Shown here one piece after another: positions 18,676 through 27,471 of a DNA stretch of 64,000 nt. Source of the DNA: Methylocella silvestris BL2 (GTDB lineage: Bacteria; Pseudomonadota; Alphaproteobacteria; Rhizobiales; Beijerinckiaceae); the NCBI RefSeq assembly GCF_000021745.1, contig NC_011666.1, positions 1,302,001-1,366,000 of the forward strand. The letters are read 5' to 3'. The position numbers and the translations under genes were made by a program. Position 1 is the first letter of the stretch. Each line of letters begins with the position of its first letter. The notes under the pieces are model-generated. The model was not told the origin of the DNA and ran no database searches. It saw nothing but the letters and a program-made list of their open reading frames with translations.

Positions 18676-19587
18676 ATGAGATTTGCCTCCCCGTCCGCCC
18701 GCCGCCTTCTCGATTCCCGCTCTTTCCTCTTCTCGGGCGCGGCGCTGTTTACGGCGCTTGCAGCGGCTCTTTCAGCGGCCCCCGCACGCGCTGACGGATT
18801 TCCGCGGCCCGGTCAAATGACGTTCGAGGAAGCGGTCACGCCGATTGCTCACGAGATGCACGCCTTCCACGACTTTATCCTGTTGCCGATCATCGTCGGC
18901 ATCTGCCTGTTCGTGCTGGCGCTGCTCGGCTGGATTTATATCCGTTACAACGAAAACAAAAACCCGGTCGCCACCACGACGACGCATAATTCTCTGCTCG
19001 AGGTCGCCTGGACCGTTCTGCCTGTGATGATCCTCGTCATCATAGCGATCCCTTCCTTCCGCCTGCTGACGCATCAACTTGTGATCCCGCCGGCCGACAT
19101 CACCGTCAAGGCGACCGGCAAGCAATGGTTCTGGACCTATGATTATCCAAAGGATCAGGGCGGCGGCTTTTCCTTCGACTCTTATCTGATCCCCGAGTCG
19201 GATCTAAAACCAGGCGACATCCGGCAGCTCTCCGTCGACAACGAAGCAGTCGTGCCAGTCGGCAAAGTCGTGCATATGCTGGTCACCGGCGCCGACGTCA
19301 TCCATTCCTTCACGATCCCCTCCTTCGGCATCCGCATCGACGCCGTGCCGGGCCGGATGAACGAAACCTGGTTCAAGGCCGAACGCGAGGGAATCTACTA
19401 CGGGCAATGCTCGAAGCTGTGCGGAAAAGATCACGCCTATATGCCGATCGCGATCCGCGTCGTGAGCCCAGAGACATATTCGGCTTGGCTCGTCTCCGCC
19501 GCAAAGAAATTCGCCGCGAATAATTCCGAATCCGTCAAACTGGCGAACAACGCCACATCGGCCGGCGACGACCGCGAAACGCGGTAA
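18676..19587 (+). CDS. coxB: Cytochrome c oxidase subunit II
   Basis: This subunit carries the CuA centre that accepts electrons from cytochrome c in the aa3 oxidase. The product from [10 protein letters not shown] is 303 aa. A signal sequence ends at APARADGF, and two transmembrane helices follow ([20 protein letters not shown] and [20 protein letters not shown]). The periplasmic cupredoxin domain contains [10 protein letters not shown] and the CuA ligands in [10 protein letters not shown] and [20 protein letters not shown] (Cys, Cys, His, Met). It is the first gene of coxB-coxA-ctaB-small ORF-ctaG-coxC. coxA follows after 29 bp. Confidence 0.96.
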   Translation: MRFASPSARRLLDSRSFLFSGAALFTALAAALSAAPARADGFPRPGQMTFEEAVTPIAHEMHAFHDFILLPIIVGICLFVLALLGWIYIRYNENKNPVATTTTHNSLLEVAWTVLPVMILVIIAIPSFRLLTHQLVIPPADITVKATGKQWFWTYDYPKDQGGGFSFDSYLIPESDLKPGDIRQLSVDNEAVVPVGKVVHMLVTGADVIHSFTIPSFGIRIDAVPGRMNETWFKAEREGIYYGQCSKLCGKDHAYMPIAIRVVSPETYSAWLVSAAKKFAANNSESVKLANNATSAGDDRETR

Positions 19588-19616
19588 GACAAAAATATTC
19601 CGAGGGAGGCTTTCCG

Positions 19617-21281
19617 TTGGCGACCAGCACGACAATTCATGAAGAGCACGGCCACCCGACGGGTTGGCGCCGCTATCTTTATTCGACCAATCACAAAGAC
19701 ATCGGCACGATGTATCTCATCTTCGGGATCATCGCCGGCGTCATCGGCGGCGTGCTCTCCGTGCTGATGCGCATGGAGCTTCAAGAGCCCGGCATTCAGA
19801 TCTTCAACCATCTTGCGGTGTTGCAGGGCGCCGACGCCGACACGGCGAAGGACCTCGCCAAGAACCTCTACAACGTCACCATCACCATGCATGGCATCAT
19901 CATGATCTTCTTCATGGTGATGCCCTCGCTCATCGGCGGCTTTGGCAACTGGTTCGTGCCGATCATGATCGGCGCGCCGGACATGGCCTTCCCGCGCATG
20001 AACAATGTCTCCTTCTGGCTGCTGCCGGCCTCCTTCACGCTCGGCGTCATGTCGATGTTCATGGAAGGCGCGCCGGGAATGCTGGGCTTTGGCGGCGGCT
20101 GGGTGATGTATCCGCCGCTGTCGGCGAACACCGGCCACCCCGGCCCGGCGATGGACTTCCTCATCCTGTCGCTGCACCTCGCCGGCGCGTCGTCCATCCT
20201 CGGGGCGATCAATTTCATCACCACGATCTTCAACATGCGCGCGCCCGGCATGACCTTGCACAAGATGCCGCTGTTCGCATGGTCGGTGCTCGTCACCGCC
20301 TTCCTGCTGCTCCTGTCGCTTCCCGTGCTCGCGGGCGGCATCACCATGCTGCTGACCGACCGCAATTTCGGCACCACCTTCTTCGATCCCTCGGGCGGCG
20401 GCGATCCGCTGCTGTTCCAGCATCTGTTCTGGTTCTTCGGCCATCCCGAAGTCTACATTCTGATCCTGCCCGGCTTCGGCATCATCAGCCACATCATCTC
20501 GACCTTCTCGAAGAAGCCCATCTTCGGCTATCTCGGCATGGCCTACGCCATGGTCGCGATCGGCGTCGTCGGCTTCGTCGTTTGGGCGCACCACATGTTC
20601 ACGGTCGGCATGTCGCTCGATACGCAGCGCTATTTCGTCTTCGCGACCATGGTGATCGCGGTGCCGACCGGCGTAAAAGTGTTCTCCTGGATCGCCACCA
20701 TGTGGGGCGGCTCGGTCTCCTACCGGCCGCCGATGATCTGGGCGACCGGCTTCGTGCTTCTGTTCACGATCGGCGGCGTGACCGGCGTCGTTCTCGCCAA
20801 CGCCGGCATCGACCGCGCCCTGCACGAGACCTATTACGTCGTGGCGCATTTCCACTACGTGCTTTCGCTCGGAGCCGTCTTCGCGCTGTTTGCGGGTTTC
20901 TATTACTGGTTCCCGAAAATGTCGGGCTATCTCTACAATGAGACGCTCGCCAATGTGCATTTCTGGCTGATGTTCATCGGCGTCAACCTCACCTTCTTCC
21001 CGCAGCATTTCCTCGGCCTCGCCGGCATGCCGCGGCGCTATATCGACTATCCGGACGCCTACACCCTGTGGAACCGGATTTCGTCCTTCGGCTCCTATCT
21101 GTCGATCATCGGCGTCGGCCTGTTCCTTTACGTGGTTTACGACGCCTTCGCACGCAAACGCCTCGCCGGCGACAATCCCTGGGGCGCCGGCGCGACGACG
21201 CTCGAATGGACTTTGTCCTCGCCGCCGCCGTTCCATACCTTCGAGACGCTGCCGCGCATCACAGCGTCTTCGGACCATTAA
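19617..21281 (+). CDS. coxA: Cytochrome c oxidase subunit I (aa3 type)
   Basis: This is the catalytic haem-copper subunit, 554 aa with twelve membrane helices. Ligands are in [11 protein letters not shown] (low-spin haem His), [16 protein letters not shown] (CuB His and cross-linked Tyr), WAHHMFTVG (two CuB His) and [11 protein letters not shown] (haem a and a3 His). The D-channel and K-channel regions look intact by eye. Translation probably starts at TTG 19617 with GGGAGG a short distance upstream, giving [16 protein letters not shown] before the conserved [17 protein letters not shown] very long open frame on the opposite strand is a codon-bias shadow. Confidence 0.97.
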   Translation: MATSTTIHEEHGHPTGWRRYLYSTNHKDIGTMYLIFGIIAGVIGGVLSVLMRMELQEPGIQIFNHLAVLQGADADTAKDLAKNLYNVTITMHGIIMIFFMVMPSLIGGFGNWFVPIMIGAPDMAFPRMNNVSFWLLPASFTLGVMSMFMEGAPGMLGFGGGWVMYPPLSANTGHPGPAMDFLILSLHLAGASSILGAINFITTIFNMRAPGMTLHKMPLFAWSVLVTAFLLLLSLPVLAGGITMLLTDRNFGTTFFDPSGGGDPLLFQHLFWFFGHPEVYILILPGFGIISHIISTFSKKPIFGYLGMAYAMVAIGVVGFVVWAHHMFTVGMSLDTQRYFVFATMVIAVPTGVKVFSWIATMWGGSVSYRPPMIWATGFVLLFTIGGVTGVVLANAGIDRALHETYYVVAHFHYVLSLGAVFALFAGFYYWFPKMSGYLYNETLANVHFWLMFIGVNLTFFPQHFLGLAGMPRRYIDYPDAYTLWNRISSFGSYLSIIGVGLFLYVVYDAFARKRLAGDNPWGAGATTLEWTLSSPPPFHTFETLPRITASSDH

Positions 21282-21528
21282 GAACGCCGCGAGCGTTTGA
21301 ACAATGCGCGAGGGCGCGACGAGCAAGCATCGCTTTTCGCGCCCTTCAAGAAAAGCCAGACGGCTCCCGTAAGAGCCGGCGACCCGCGCCGGCCGTCATG
21401 ACGGGACCGCAATCTGGCGATGTTTGGGGAGAACGCTTGAGGCGTTTGCGCGACCGGCGCGGTCGCGCAATGCCGCCTTCCGAGCCTAGCCTCAACGCGA
21501 AAACGCTAACCTCGAAGCGGTCTGGTTT

Positions 21529-22479
21529 ATGAGTTTCGTCAGCGACAGCAATACAGCCATCGACCAGGCCGCCATCTCGATCGCGAGCCCGGCGGATTAT
21601 CTCGCGCTGATGAAGCCGCGGGTCATGTCGCTCGTCATTTTCACTGCCTTGACCGGCGTTTTGATCGCGCCGACCCATGTCAATCCGATCATCGGCTTCG
21701 CCTCCTTGCTCGCCATCGCCGCCGGCGCCGGCGCGTCGGGCGCCCTCAACATGTGGTATGATTCTGACATCGACGCCATTATGCGGCGGACGCAGAAGCG
21801 TCCCATCCCGGCAGGCCGGGTGGCGCGGGAAAGCGCGCTCGCCTTTGGGATGGTGCTCGCGCTTTTGTCGGTGATCACGCTCGGATTCGTCGCCAATTGG
21901 GCGGCCGCGGCCCTTCTCGCCTTCACAATCTTCTTTTACGTCGTCATCTACACGATGTGGCTGAAGCGCTCGACGCCGCAGAATATCGTGATCGGCGGCG
22001 CCGCCGGCGCTTTTCCGCCGATCGTCGCCTATCTTGCCGTCGCCGGTCAGGTCAGCCTGCCCGCGCTCGCGCTGTTCGCCATCATTTTCGTCTGGACGCC
22101 GCCACACTTCTGGGCGCTGGCCCTCGTCAAGGCCGGCGATTTCGAGCGCGCCGGCATTCCGATGCTGCCGAACGTCAAGGGGCCGGACCGCACGCGGCGG
22201 GATATTCTGCTCTACACGCTGCTCCTCGCTCCGATAGGCATGACGCCCTATTTCATCGGCTTCGCCTCGCCGGCCTATGGCCTTCTTTCCTTTGGCCTGG
22301 GCGGCGTCATGATTCTTCATGCGGTGCGAGTCTATCTGGCGCGCGAGGGAGATCAGGCAAACCGCGTCGCCATGCGCATGTTCGGCTTTTCGATTCTCTA
22401 TCTTTTCCTGCTTTTCGCGGCGATCGTCGCCGAACGCATTCTCGCCCTGCTGCCGATCTCTAGCGCGACGCCGTGGTGA
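21529..22479 (+). CDS. ctaB: Protohaem IX farnesyltransferase (haem O synthase)
   Basis: This 316-residue UbiA-family prenyltransferase makes haem O from haem B for the aa3 oxidase. The polyprenyl-diphosphate-binding Asp-rich motif is in NMWYDSDIDAIMRRTQKRP, and the second motif region is in DFERAGIPMLPNVKG. The N-terminal ADYLALMKPRVMSLV is typical of CtaB. About eight or nine membrane helices are visible. The gene lies 247 bp downstream of coxA and is followed by a small membrane protein and ctaG, the standard Rhizobiales order. Confidence 0.95.
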   Translation: MSFVSDSNTAIDQAAISIASPADYLALMKPRVMSLVIFTALTGVLIAPTHVNPIIGFASLLAIAAGAGASGALNMWYDSDIDAIMRRTQKRPIPAGRVARESALAFGMVLALLSVITLGFVANWAAAALLAFTIFFYVVIYTMWLKRSTPQNIVIGGAAGAFPPIVAYLAVAGQVSLPALALFAIIFVWTPPHFWALALVKAGDFERAGIPMLPNVKGPDRTRRDILLYTLLLAPIGMTPYFIGFASPAYGLLSFGLGGVMILHAVRVYLAREGDQANRVAMRMFGFSILYLFLLFAAIVAERILALLPISSATPW

Positions 22480-22501
22480 GCCGGCGCCGAAGGATGAAAC
22501 T

Positions 22502-22678
22502 GTGACCGACAAGGCGCAAACGCCAGTGATGACGGGCGTCAAACTGACCCCCGAGCAGGAAAAGAGCCGGCGTCAGCGCAATCTGGCGCTCGCCCTTGCG
22601 ATCGGCTTTTTCGTCGTGCTGTTTTATGTCGTGACGGTCGTCAAGCTCGGCCCCGCCGTGCTGGAACGGCCGTTCTGA
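22502..22678 (+). CDS. Small membrane protein of the cox operon (CoxF-like)
   Basis: The product is 58 residues with a GTG start: a hydrophilic N-terminus (TDKAQTPVMTGVKLTPEQEK) followed by one membrane helix (LALALAIGFFVVLFYVVTVVKLG). It lies between ctaB and ctaG with a 1-bp gap to ctaG. A small single-helix ORF at this position is conserved in alphaproteobacterial cox operons and is often labelled CoxF or a hypothetical assembly factor. The exact role is not established. Confidence 0.78.
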   Translation: MTDKAQTPVMTGVKLTPEQEKSRRQRNLALALAIGFFVVLFYVVTVVKLGPAVLERPF

Positions 22679-22679
22679 G

Positions 22680-23291
22680 ATGTCCATGAGCGCTTCGCCC
22701 GACCCGAAGTCGAACCTGCGCAAGGGACGCCTGATCGCGGCCGCCGCCGCCGCCGCCTGCCTCGCCATGCTCGGCCTGTCGTTCGCCGCCGTCCCGCTGT
22801 ACCGCATGTTTTGCGCTGCGACCGGTTACGGCGGCACCACGCAGGTCGCGAGAACGGCGCCGGCGAACGCTGGCAAGCGCGAGCTGACGGTGCGCTTCGA
22901 CGCCAATGTCGCGCCGGGACTGAACTGGAGCTTTGAGCCCGAAACGACGCAGATCAATCTTCGCACCGGGCAAACGGCGACCGTTTACTTCAAAATCGTC
23001 AACCGCTCGGACAAGCCCGTCTCGGCGATCGCCGGCTATAATGTCGGACCTGACAGCGCCGGGCTCTATTTTAGCAAGATCAGCTGTTTCTGCTTCAATG
23101 AAATGACCCTTGCGGGCCATGAGACGGCCGAGCTGCCGGTCGTCTTTTTTCTCGATCCGGCGCTCGAGGCGGAAAAGTCCCTCGCCGACGTCGACACGAT
23201 CGTTTTGTCCTATACGCTTTTCGGCCAGAAGCCGAAGGGCAAGTTGGCCGCTGGAGAGAGCCCTTCCGGCAAAACGGGCAAGCCGCTGTGA
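22680..23291 (+). CDS. ctaG: Cytochrome c oxidase assembly protein CtaG/Cox11 (CuB insertion)
   Basis: This 203-residue copper chaperone delivers CuB to subunit I. An N-terminal membrane anchor (LIAAAAAAACLAMLGLSFAAVPLYRMFC) ends in the conserved PLYRMFCAATGYGGT. The periplasmic beta-barrel contains the copper-binding pair in KISCFCFNEMTLAGHE and VVFFLDPALE. Length and motifs match Cox11. It is followed by coxC after 110 bp. Confidence 0.94.
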   Translation: MSMSASPDPKSNLRKGRLIAAAAAAACLAMLGLSFAAVPLYRMFCAATGYGGTTQVARTAPANAGKRELTVRFDANVAPGLNWSFEPETTQINLRTGQTATVYFKIVNRSDKPVSAIAGYNVGPDSAGLYFSKISCFCFNEMTLAGHETAELPVVFFLDPALEAEKSLADVDTIVLSYTLFGQKPKGKLAAGESPSGKTGKPL

Positions 23292-23401
23292 GCGGCGAGT
23301 TAGGCGCGCCAGAGGCAAGATTAAGGAGCGGCGCATCGCGCGCCGTTGACGGCAACAGGCTCGGCTGAGCCTTTTTTGAAGCGGGAAAAGGGTCACATTC
23401 G

Positions 23402-24262
23402 ATGTCGGACGCCCACGCCAAACCCAATCATGACTATCACCTCGTGGACCCGAGCCCGTGGCCGGTCCTCGCCTCCATCGCAGCGCTGTTCCTCGCGATC
23501 GGCGGCATCGTGTGGATGAAGCATCTGAGCTTTGGCGCCTTCGCCCCCGGCGGGCTGATCTTTGGCGTCAGCTTCATTGCGCTCGTCTTCATCGCCGCCT
23601 CATGGTGGTTCGACGTCATCAAGGAATCGGGCGCCGGCTACCACACGCCGGTGGTTCAGATCGGCCTTCGCTATGGCATGATCCTGTTCATCGCCTCCGA
23701 GGTGATGTTCTTCGTCGCCTGGTTCTGGGCGTTCTTCGATTCAAGCCTGTTCCCCGGTGAAGCGCAGGAATATCTCCGCGCCGAATTCACCGGCGGCGTG
23801 TGGCCGCCGAAGGGCATCGAAGCCATCGATCCGTGGCATCTGCCGCTCTTGAATACGCTGATCCTTTTGACTTCCGGCACGACCGTCACCTGGGCGCATC
23901 ACGCTCTGCTGACGGGAGACCGCAAGGGATTGAAGGCGGGCCTTGCGCTCACCATCGCGCTTGGCGTCGTGTTCACCACGGTGCAGGCCTATGAATATAT
24001 TCATGCGCCCTTCGCCTTCAAAGGCTCGATCTTCGGCGCCACCTTCTTCATGGCGACGGGATTTCACGGCTTTCACGTGATCATCGGCACGATTTTCCTC
24101 ACCGTCTGCCTTCTGCGCGCCTTTGTCGGACAGTTGTCCCTGCGCCATCATCTCGGCTTCGAATTCGCCGCCTGGTATTGGCATTTCGTCGACGTGGTGT
24201 GGCTCTTCCTGTTTTCCGCCATCTATGTGTGGGGCTCGTGGGGCGCCGCCTTCGAGCATTGA
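23402..24262 (+). CDS. coxC: Cytochrome c oxidase subunit III
   Basis: This 286-residue, seven-helix subunit III has the typical N-terminal HAKPNHDYHLVDPSPWP, EVMFFVAWFWAFFDSSLFP, WGLPLLNTLILLTSG-like WHLPLLNTLILLTSGTTVTWAHH, FMATGFHGFHVIIGTIFL and AWYWHFVDVVWLFLFSAIYVW. It stabilises subunit I and supports proton uptake. A rho-independent terminator follows 21 bp after the stop. In related Rhizobiales, a DUF983 gene and SURF1 usually come next; here they are 17 kb away (41143 and 41517). Confidence 0.96.
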   Translation: MSDAHAKPNHDYHLVDPSPWPVLASIAALFLAIGGIVWMKHLSFGAFAPGGLIFGVSFIALVFIAASWWFDVIKESGAGYHTPVVQIGLRYGMILFIASEVMFFVAWFWAFFDSSLFPGEAQEYLRAEFTGGVWPPKGIEAIDPWHLPLLNTLILLTSGTTVTWAHHALLTGDRKGLKAGLALTIALGVVFTTVQAYEYIHAPFAFKGSIFGATFFMATGFHGFHVIIGTIFLTVCLLRAFVGQLSLRHHLGFEFAAWYWHFVDVVWLFLFSAIYVWGSWGAAFEH

Positions 24263-24283
24263 GACCAGAGAAATCAGCAAAAA

Positions 24284-24308
24284 GGGCGGCTTCGAGCCGC
24301 CCTTTTTT
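24284..24308. terminator. Rho-independent terminator after coxC
   Basis: GGGCGGC, a TTCGA loop region, then GCCGCCC and a run of T: a perfect 7-bp GC stem followed by TTTTTT on the plus strand, with AAAAA before it. It therefore probably also serves the convergent cupin gene, whose stop codon (24307-24309) overlaps its edge. Confidence 0.88.
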
Positions 24309-24792
24309 AGACCGGCTCAATGAGCCCGTCGAGAAAAGCCGCCACCTCTGGAGAGCTTCGCAAGGCGGCGAGATCCGCCTCGGTCGGCAGCTGCGGCCGG
24401 TCGCGCGCCGCATTGACGAGGCAGAGAAAGCCGAGCGGCGCGTCGCGGCCGGCGCGGAACTGATGCCACACCATCGGCTCGATGGTCACGAGATCATGTG
24501 CGCCGAGCGCATATACGGCGTCGCCGACGAGGCACAACCCGCTGCCGCGTAGCGCCATCACCGCATGCATATGCTCGTGCCGCTCCAGCGTCGAGAAGCC
24601 GCCGGGCTCGATCTCGAAATAGCGTAATTCGCCGGCAAGGCGCGGATCGGAGGCAAGCGTTTGCCGCGAGATCGCCCTGAAGGGCGCCGTCGCGGCGTCC
24701 TTATAGGGGCGGCGCTCGACGCCCTCCCAGCGAAAAGCGCCGTCGAATTTTCGCACGGGGGCGCGGGACAGAGGATCGTCGCTCATCATCAT
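24307..24792 (-). CDS. Cupin-domain protein
   Basis: This is a single-cupin protein of about 161 residues. Motif 1 metal-ligand residues are visible in STLERHEHMHAVMALRGSG (two His, a Glu, a further His) and motif 2 in TIEPMVWHQFRAG (His). The core LRYFEIEPGGFS precedes motif 1 as in small metal-binding cupins. A catalytic metal is therefore likely, but the reaction is open. It follows the RuBisCO-like gene on the same strand after 90 bp. A TTG start overlapping that gene's stop would add 31 residues but is less plausible than MMMSDDPLSR. Confidence 0.78.
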   Translation of the reverse strand: MMMSDDPLSRAPVRKFDGAFRWEGVERRPYKDAATAPFRAISRQTLASDPRLAGELRYFEIEPGGFSTLERHEHMHAVMALRGSGLCLVGDAVYALGAHDLVTIEPMVWHQFRAGRDAPLGFLCLVNAARDRPQLPTEADLAALRSSPEVAAFLDGLIEPV

Positions 24793-24881
24793 GACTTGCC
24801 TGCTGCAATCGAAGCGTCTGCTCCGCGGAACATAGGACGGAGCCCATCTAAGCCCGATCCGATCCAAAGAGAAAATAGCGC

Positions 24882-25982
24882 TCAACGATAATGATGGCTG
24901 GCGACGGCCTCGACGAAGCGGCGCGTTTGCTCCGTCAGCGCCTCGCGCGGCGCGCTGAGCAGCGCCCCGCCGATCAGCAGCATGACGTCCCGCCCGTAGC
25001 GATCGAGCAGTTCCGGCGTGCGCTCGACGCTCATGCCGCCGGCAGGCGCCGGAATGCTCGGCTTAAGACCGTCATCGCCTGACAAAAGCGCGGCGGCGAT
25101 GGCTTCGCAAACCGCCGGCGAATAGCCGAATCGGCCGCCATAATTGGGGAAAATGGCCACGTCGGCGCCAAACAGGCGAAACAGCCGCGCGAAAAGAACG
25201 GGCGAGATTGCGCGCCCGGTCATCGTCGGATGCGCCAGAAAAGCGAAATCGGGAAATTCCACGCGCAGCGCCTGAAAATTGGAGCAACCGGCGATCATCG
25301 GCGCAATCAGCGCGGCGTCGAGCCCCTCGCCGCGCGCCGCCAGAAGCTGCTGCCGCATCTGCGGATAGGAGCCTGAGAGACTTGGCGCATAGCGGGTGCG
25401 CCCTCCCGTCCGATCGCGCGCTTTGCGCACCGCGGCGGCGCAGGCGGCGATGCGCGCCTCGAAGCGCGAATAGGTCTGGTCGGCAAGGCCGTGATCGTCC
25501 TTGAGAAAATCGAGGCCGCCCATGGAGAGAGCGAAGGCGAGTTCGGCAAGTTCCGCCGCAGGCACGCCCTGCGGTTTCAGCGCCGAGCAGGTGAGCGCCC
25601 GGCCCGACGCGCCAGCCTCCGCGCGCAAGGCGGCAAGCCCGTGCGAGGGCCCGCCGAACGCGGCTGCGAGCGGCGCCGGCAAAATGGCGTCGACAAGCAA
25701 CACATCCTCAAGCAGCGAGCTGTTGCCAAACAGCATGTTGAGCAATTGGCCAGCGTCGTAGCCGATCGTAGCAGCGGCGAGCTCAATGCGCGCCTCGAAC
25801 CAGCCGCCGCCGCAATCCTCGATCGCCGCGACGCGCCCGACGATATTTTCACGCACGAAATCATCGCGCACGGCGGCGAGCGGCGCTTCGACGCTCTGTT
25901 CAAGCGCAATCGCCTCGGCGCGCGCCTCGACCTCGGCGGCGCCTGCGCGCAGCCTGTAGACGGCGGTGATCCAGCCGCTCAA
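24882..25982 (-). CDS. RuBisCO-like protein (form IV large-chain homologue)
   Basis: This 366-residue homologue of the RuBisCO large subunit lacks several CO2-fixation residues. The segment SALKPQGVP corresponds to the K175 region (first Lys kept, second Lys of KPK replaced by Gln). GGLDFLKDDHGLADQT corresponds to the carbamylated Lys and Asp region, with His where E204 is expected. Loop 6 reads NYGGRFGY instead of GKLEG. PAPAGGM and LLIGGALL match the phosphate-binding segments. By family knowledge such proteins catalyse RuBisCO-type enolisation, isomerisation or decarboxylation of other substrates. KDDHGLAD-type sequences occur in the non-photosynthetic RLP groups. It is flanked on the same strand by a hydrolase and a cupin, downstream of the NRPS/PKS genes. 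The substrate is unknown. Confidence 0.87.
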   Translation of the reverse strand: MSGWITAVYRLRAGAAEVEARAEAIALEQSVEAPLAAVRDDFVRENIVGRVAAIEDCGGGWFEARIELAAATIGYDAGQLLNMLFGNSSLLEDVLLVDAILPAPLAAAFGGPSHGLAALRAEAGASGRALTCSALKPQGVPAAELAELAFALSMGGLDFLKDDHGLADQTYSRFEARIAACAAAVRKARDRTGGRTRYAPSLSGSYPQMRQQLLAARGEGLDAALIAPMIAGCSNFQALRVEFPDFAFLAHPTMTGRAISPVLFARLFRLFGADVAIFPNYGGRFGYSPAVCEAIAAALLSGDDGLKPSIPAPAGGMSVERTPELLDRYGRDVMLLIGGALLSAPREALTEQTRRFVEAVASHHYR

Positions 25983-26014
25983 ATCCCGCCCTCGCCCAAT
26001 TTTATCAGTCGCCT

Positions 26015-27310
26015 TTATCTCAAACCGATCCAGGCGAGAAACGGAACCCTCTCCTCGCCTTCAGCCCATCGCGGCCGGCCCTTGACCGGGGTGACGCCGA
26101 TATAGGGCGACGGGTCCGCGTTCAATAGAGTTTGCGGCCTATGGCGAAGATAGGCGTCGAAAAAGGCGAGAAGATAGTCCTCCCGGATCGCCTTGACGCG
26201 GGACGGGTCCGCGAAGAACCAGCTCAGCCAATTGTCGCGGCCAAAGGCCCGGTCGTTGAAATTGGCGTGGACCGCATTGCGGAACCAGAAGCCGTATTTA
26301 TCCGGCGATTCAAATAGCCGGCCATGCTCGCGCACCAGATCATCCTGCGCTTTGGCATAAGCGCGCGTCGCCGGATCGGGCGATGCAAACGCCTTGGCGT
26401 CGGGAAGCGGCTCATCATCGAAAAGCATCATATAGGGCTTCGCAATCCCGCCTTCGAGCGCGGGACCGAAGACCCAGCCGTCGAGATTGACCGCAGCGAC
26501 GACGCGCGGATCGAGAATGGCCGCGTTTGCGGCGACGCTGCCGCCGAAGGAAAAGCCAAAAAAGCCGACGCGGTCGAAAGCGACATATTTCGCGAAATCG
26601 CCCTTGGCGCAGTCGGTCAGAATGTCCAGCGCCTGAAGCGCGACTTTCGCCTCGCCGATCGAATGCTCCGCGCCGCGCCGCAAGGTCGCCTGATAGGCGG
26701 CCTCGGACGAATAATCGAAAAACGACTGCGGCTGACCGGGCGGCGGCGTCCAGTCCAGATGGTTGATCGCGAGCACGACATAGCCATGGCTGGCCATCGC
26801 CGCGGTGGACGAATTATCGTCCCCGGCGTTTGCAAAGCCCGGAGCATAGAGCAGAAGCGGAAAGCGCCCCTGCGGGCCAGGATCGGCGAGGCGCGCGCGG
26901 GAGAGCGCCGCGCAATCGATTGGCGCCCCGCCGGACGCTTCCAGCTTCGCATCAGGCGCCGCCGGATACCAGATCCGGGCAAGGATCGGCGCGGAGGTCG
27001 CTTCCCCCTGCGCCTTCGGCGCCAGCGCGACAAAAGCCTCGCCGACGCGCAGGGGGCCTGAGGGCGAGGGCGGCGGCGGAGCGAAGGCCAGTCGCCAAAA
27101 CGCCTTGGCGACGCGCGGAGCGGATGGTCCGAACATGACCGCGCCAAGGGCAAGGGCGATCGTCAATAGGGCGATCAGCGCTCGGGGAGCCTTGTCGGAG
27201 CGCCACGCCAACAACAGGCCGGCGAGCGCGATGACGAGCACGATCGCGCCGAGGATGAAGCCATAGCGACCCATCAGCTGGTCGAAGCGCAGATCAAGAT
27301 ATTTCATCAT
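26015..27310 (-). CDS. Membrane-anchored alpha/beta hydrolase
   Basis: This 431-residue hydrolase begins MMKYLDLRFDQLMGRYG. It has two to three N-terminal membrane segments (FILGAIVLVIALAGLLLAW and ALIALLTIALALGAVMFG), then a dienelactone-hydrolase or PAF-acetylhydrolase-like domain. The nucleophile elbow is in GFFGFSFGGSVAANAA (Ser), the oxyanion region in FPLLLYAPGFANAGDDN, and a candidate His in AVHANFNDRAFG. It sits between the NRPS thioesterase gene (about 160 bp upstream) and the RuBisCO-like gene (32 bp downstream). It could hydrolyse, release or detoxify the NRPS/PKS product, or be an unrelated esterase. Confidence 0.75.
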   Translation of the reverse strand: MMKYLDLRFDQLMGRYGFILGAIVLVIALAGLLLAWRSDKAPRALIALLTIALALGAVMFGPSAPRVAKAFWRLAFAPPPPSPSGPLRVGEAFVALAPKAQGEATSAPILARIWYPAAPDAKLEASGGAPIDCAALSRARLADPGPQGRFPLLLYAPGFANAGDDNSSTAAMASHGYVVLAINHLDWTPPPGQPQSFFDYSSEAAYQATLRRGAEHSIGEAKVALQALDILTDCAKGDFAKYVAFDRVGFFGFSFGGSVAANAAILDPRVVAAVNLDGWVFGPALEGGIAKPYMMLFDDEPLPDAKAFASPDPATRAYAKAQDDLVREHGRLFESPDKYGFWFRNAVHANFNDRAFGRDNWLSWFFADPSRVKAIREDYLLAFFDAYLRHRPQTLLNADPSPYIGVTPVKGRPRWAEGEERVPFLAWIGLR

Positions 27311-27471
27311 GGAGACATCTGCCGGGAAGGGCGGGCGGGAACCGTGAGCATCCAGCGGCGCGAGGGAGAGAGCCCGACGACGATGGCGCCGCATAACGAC
27401 ATTGCAGCCGTTTTACAAAAGCTGAACGACTTCGGCGAGCCATGCGCGAAAGACGACGCCGACGCCGCGCC

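Noticed and set aside
19437-21326. Open frame of 629 codons antisense to coxA
   Set aside because: The product is His/Arg/Asp-rich low-complexity sequence typical of the antisense frame of a GC-rich gene. The coxA reading has all haem and copper ligands.
24882-25982. Genuine CO2-fixing RuBisCO large subunit
   Set aside because: The length is only 366 aa, E204, the second Lys of KPK and the loop 6 Lys are changed, and no small-subunit or phosphoribulokinase gene is nearby.
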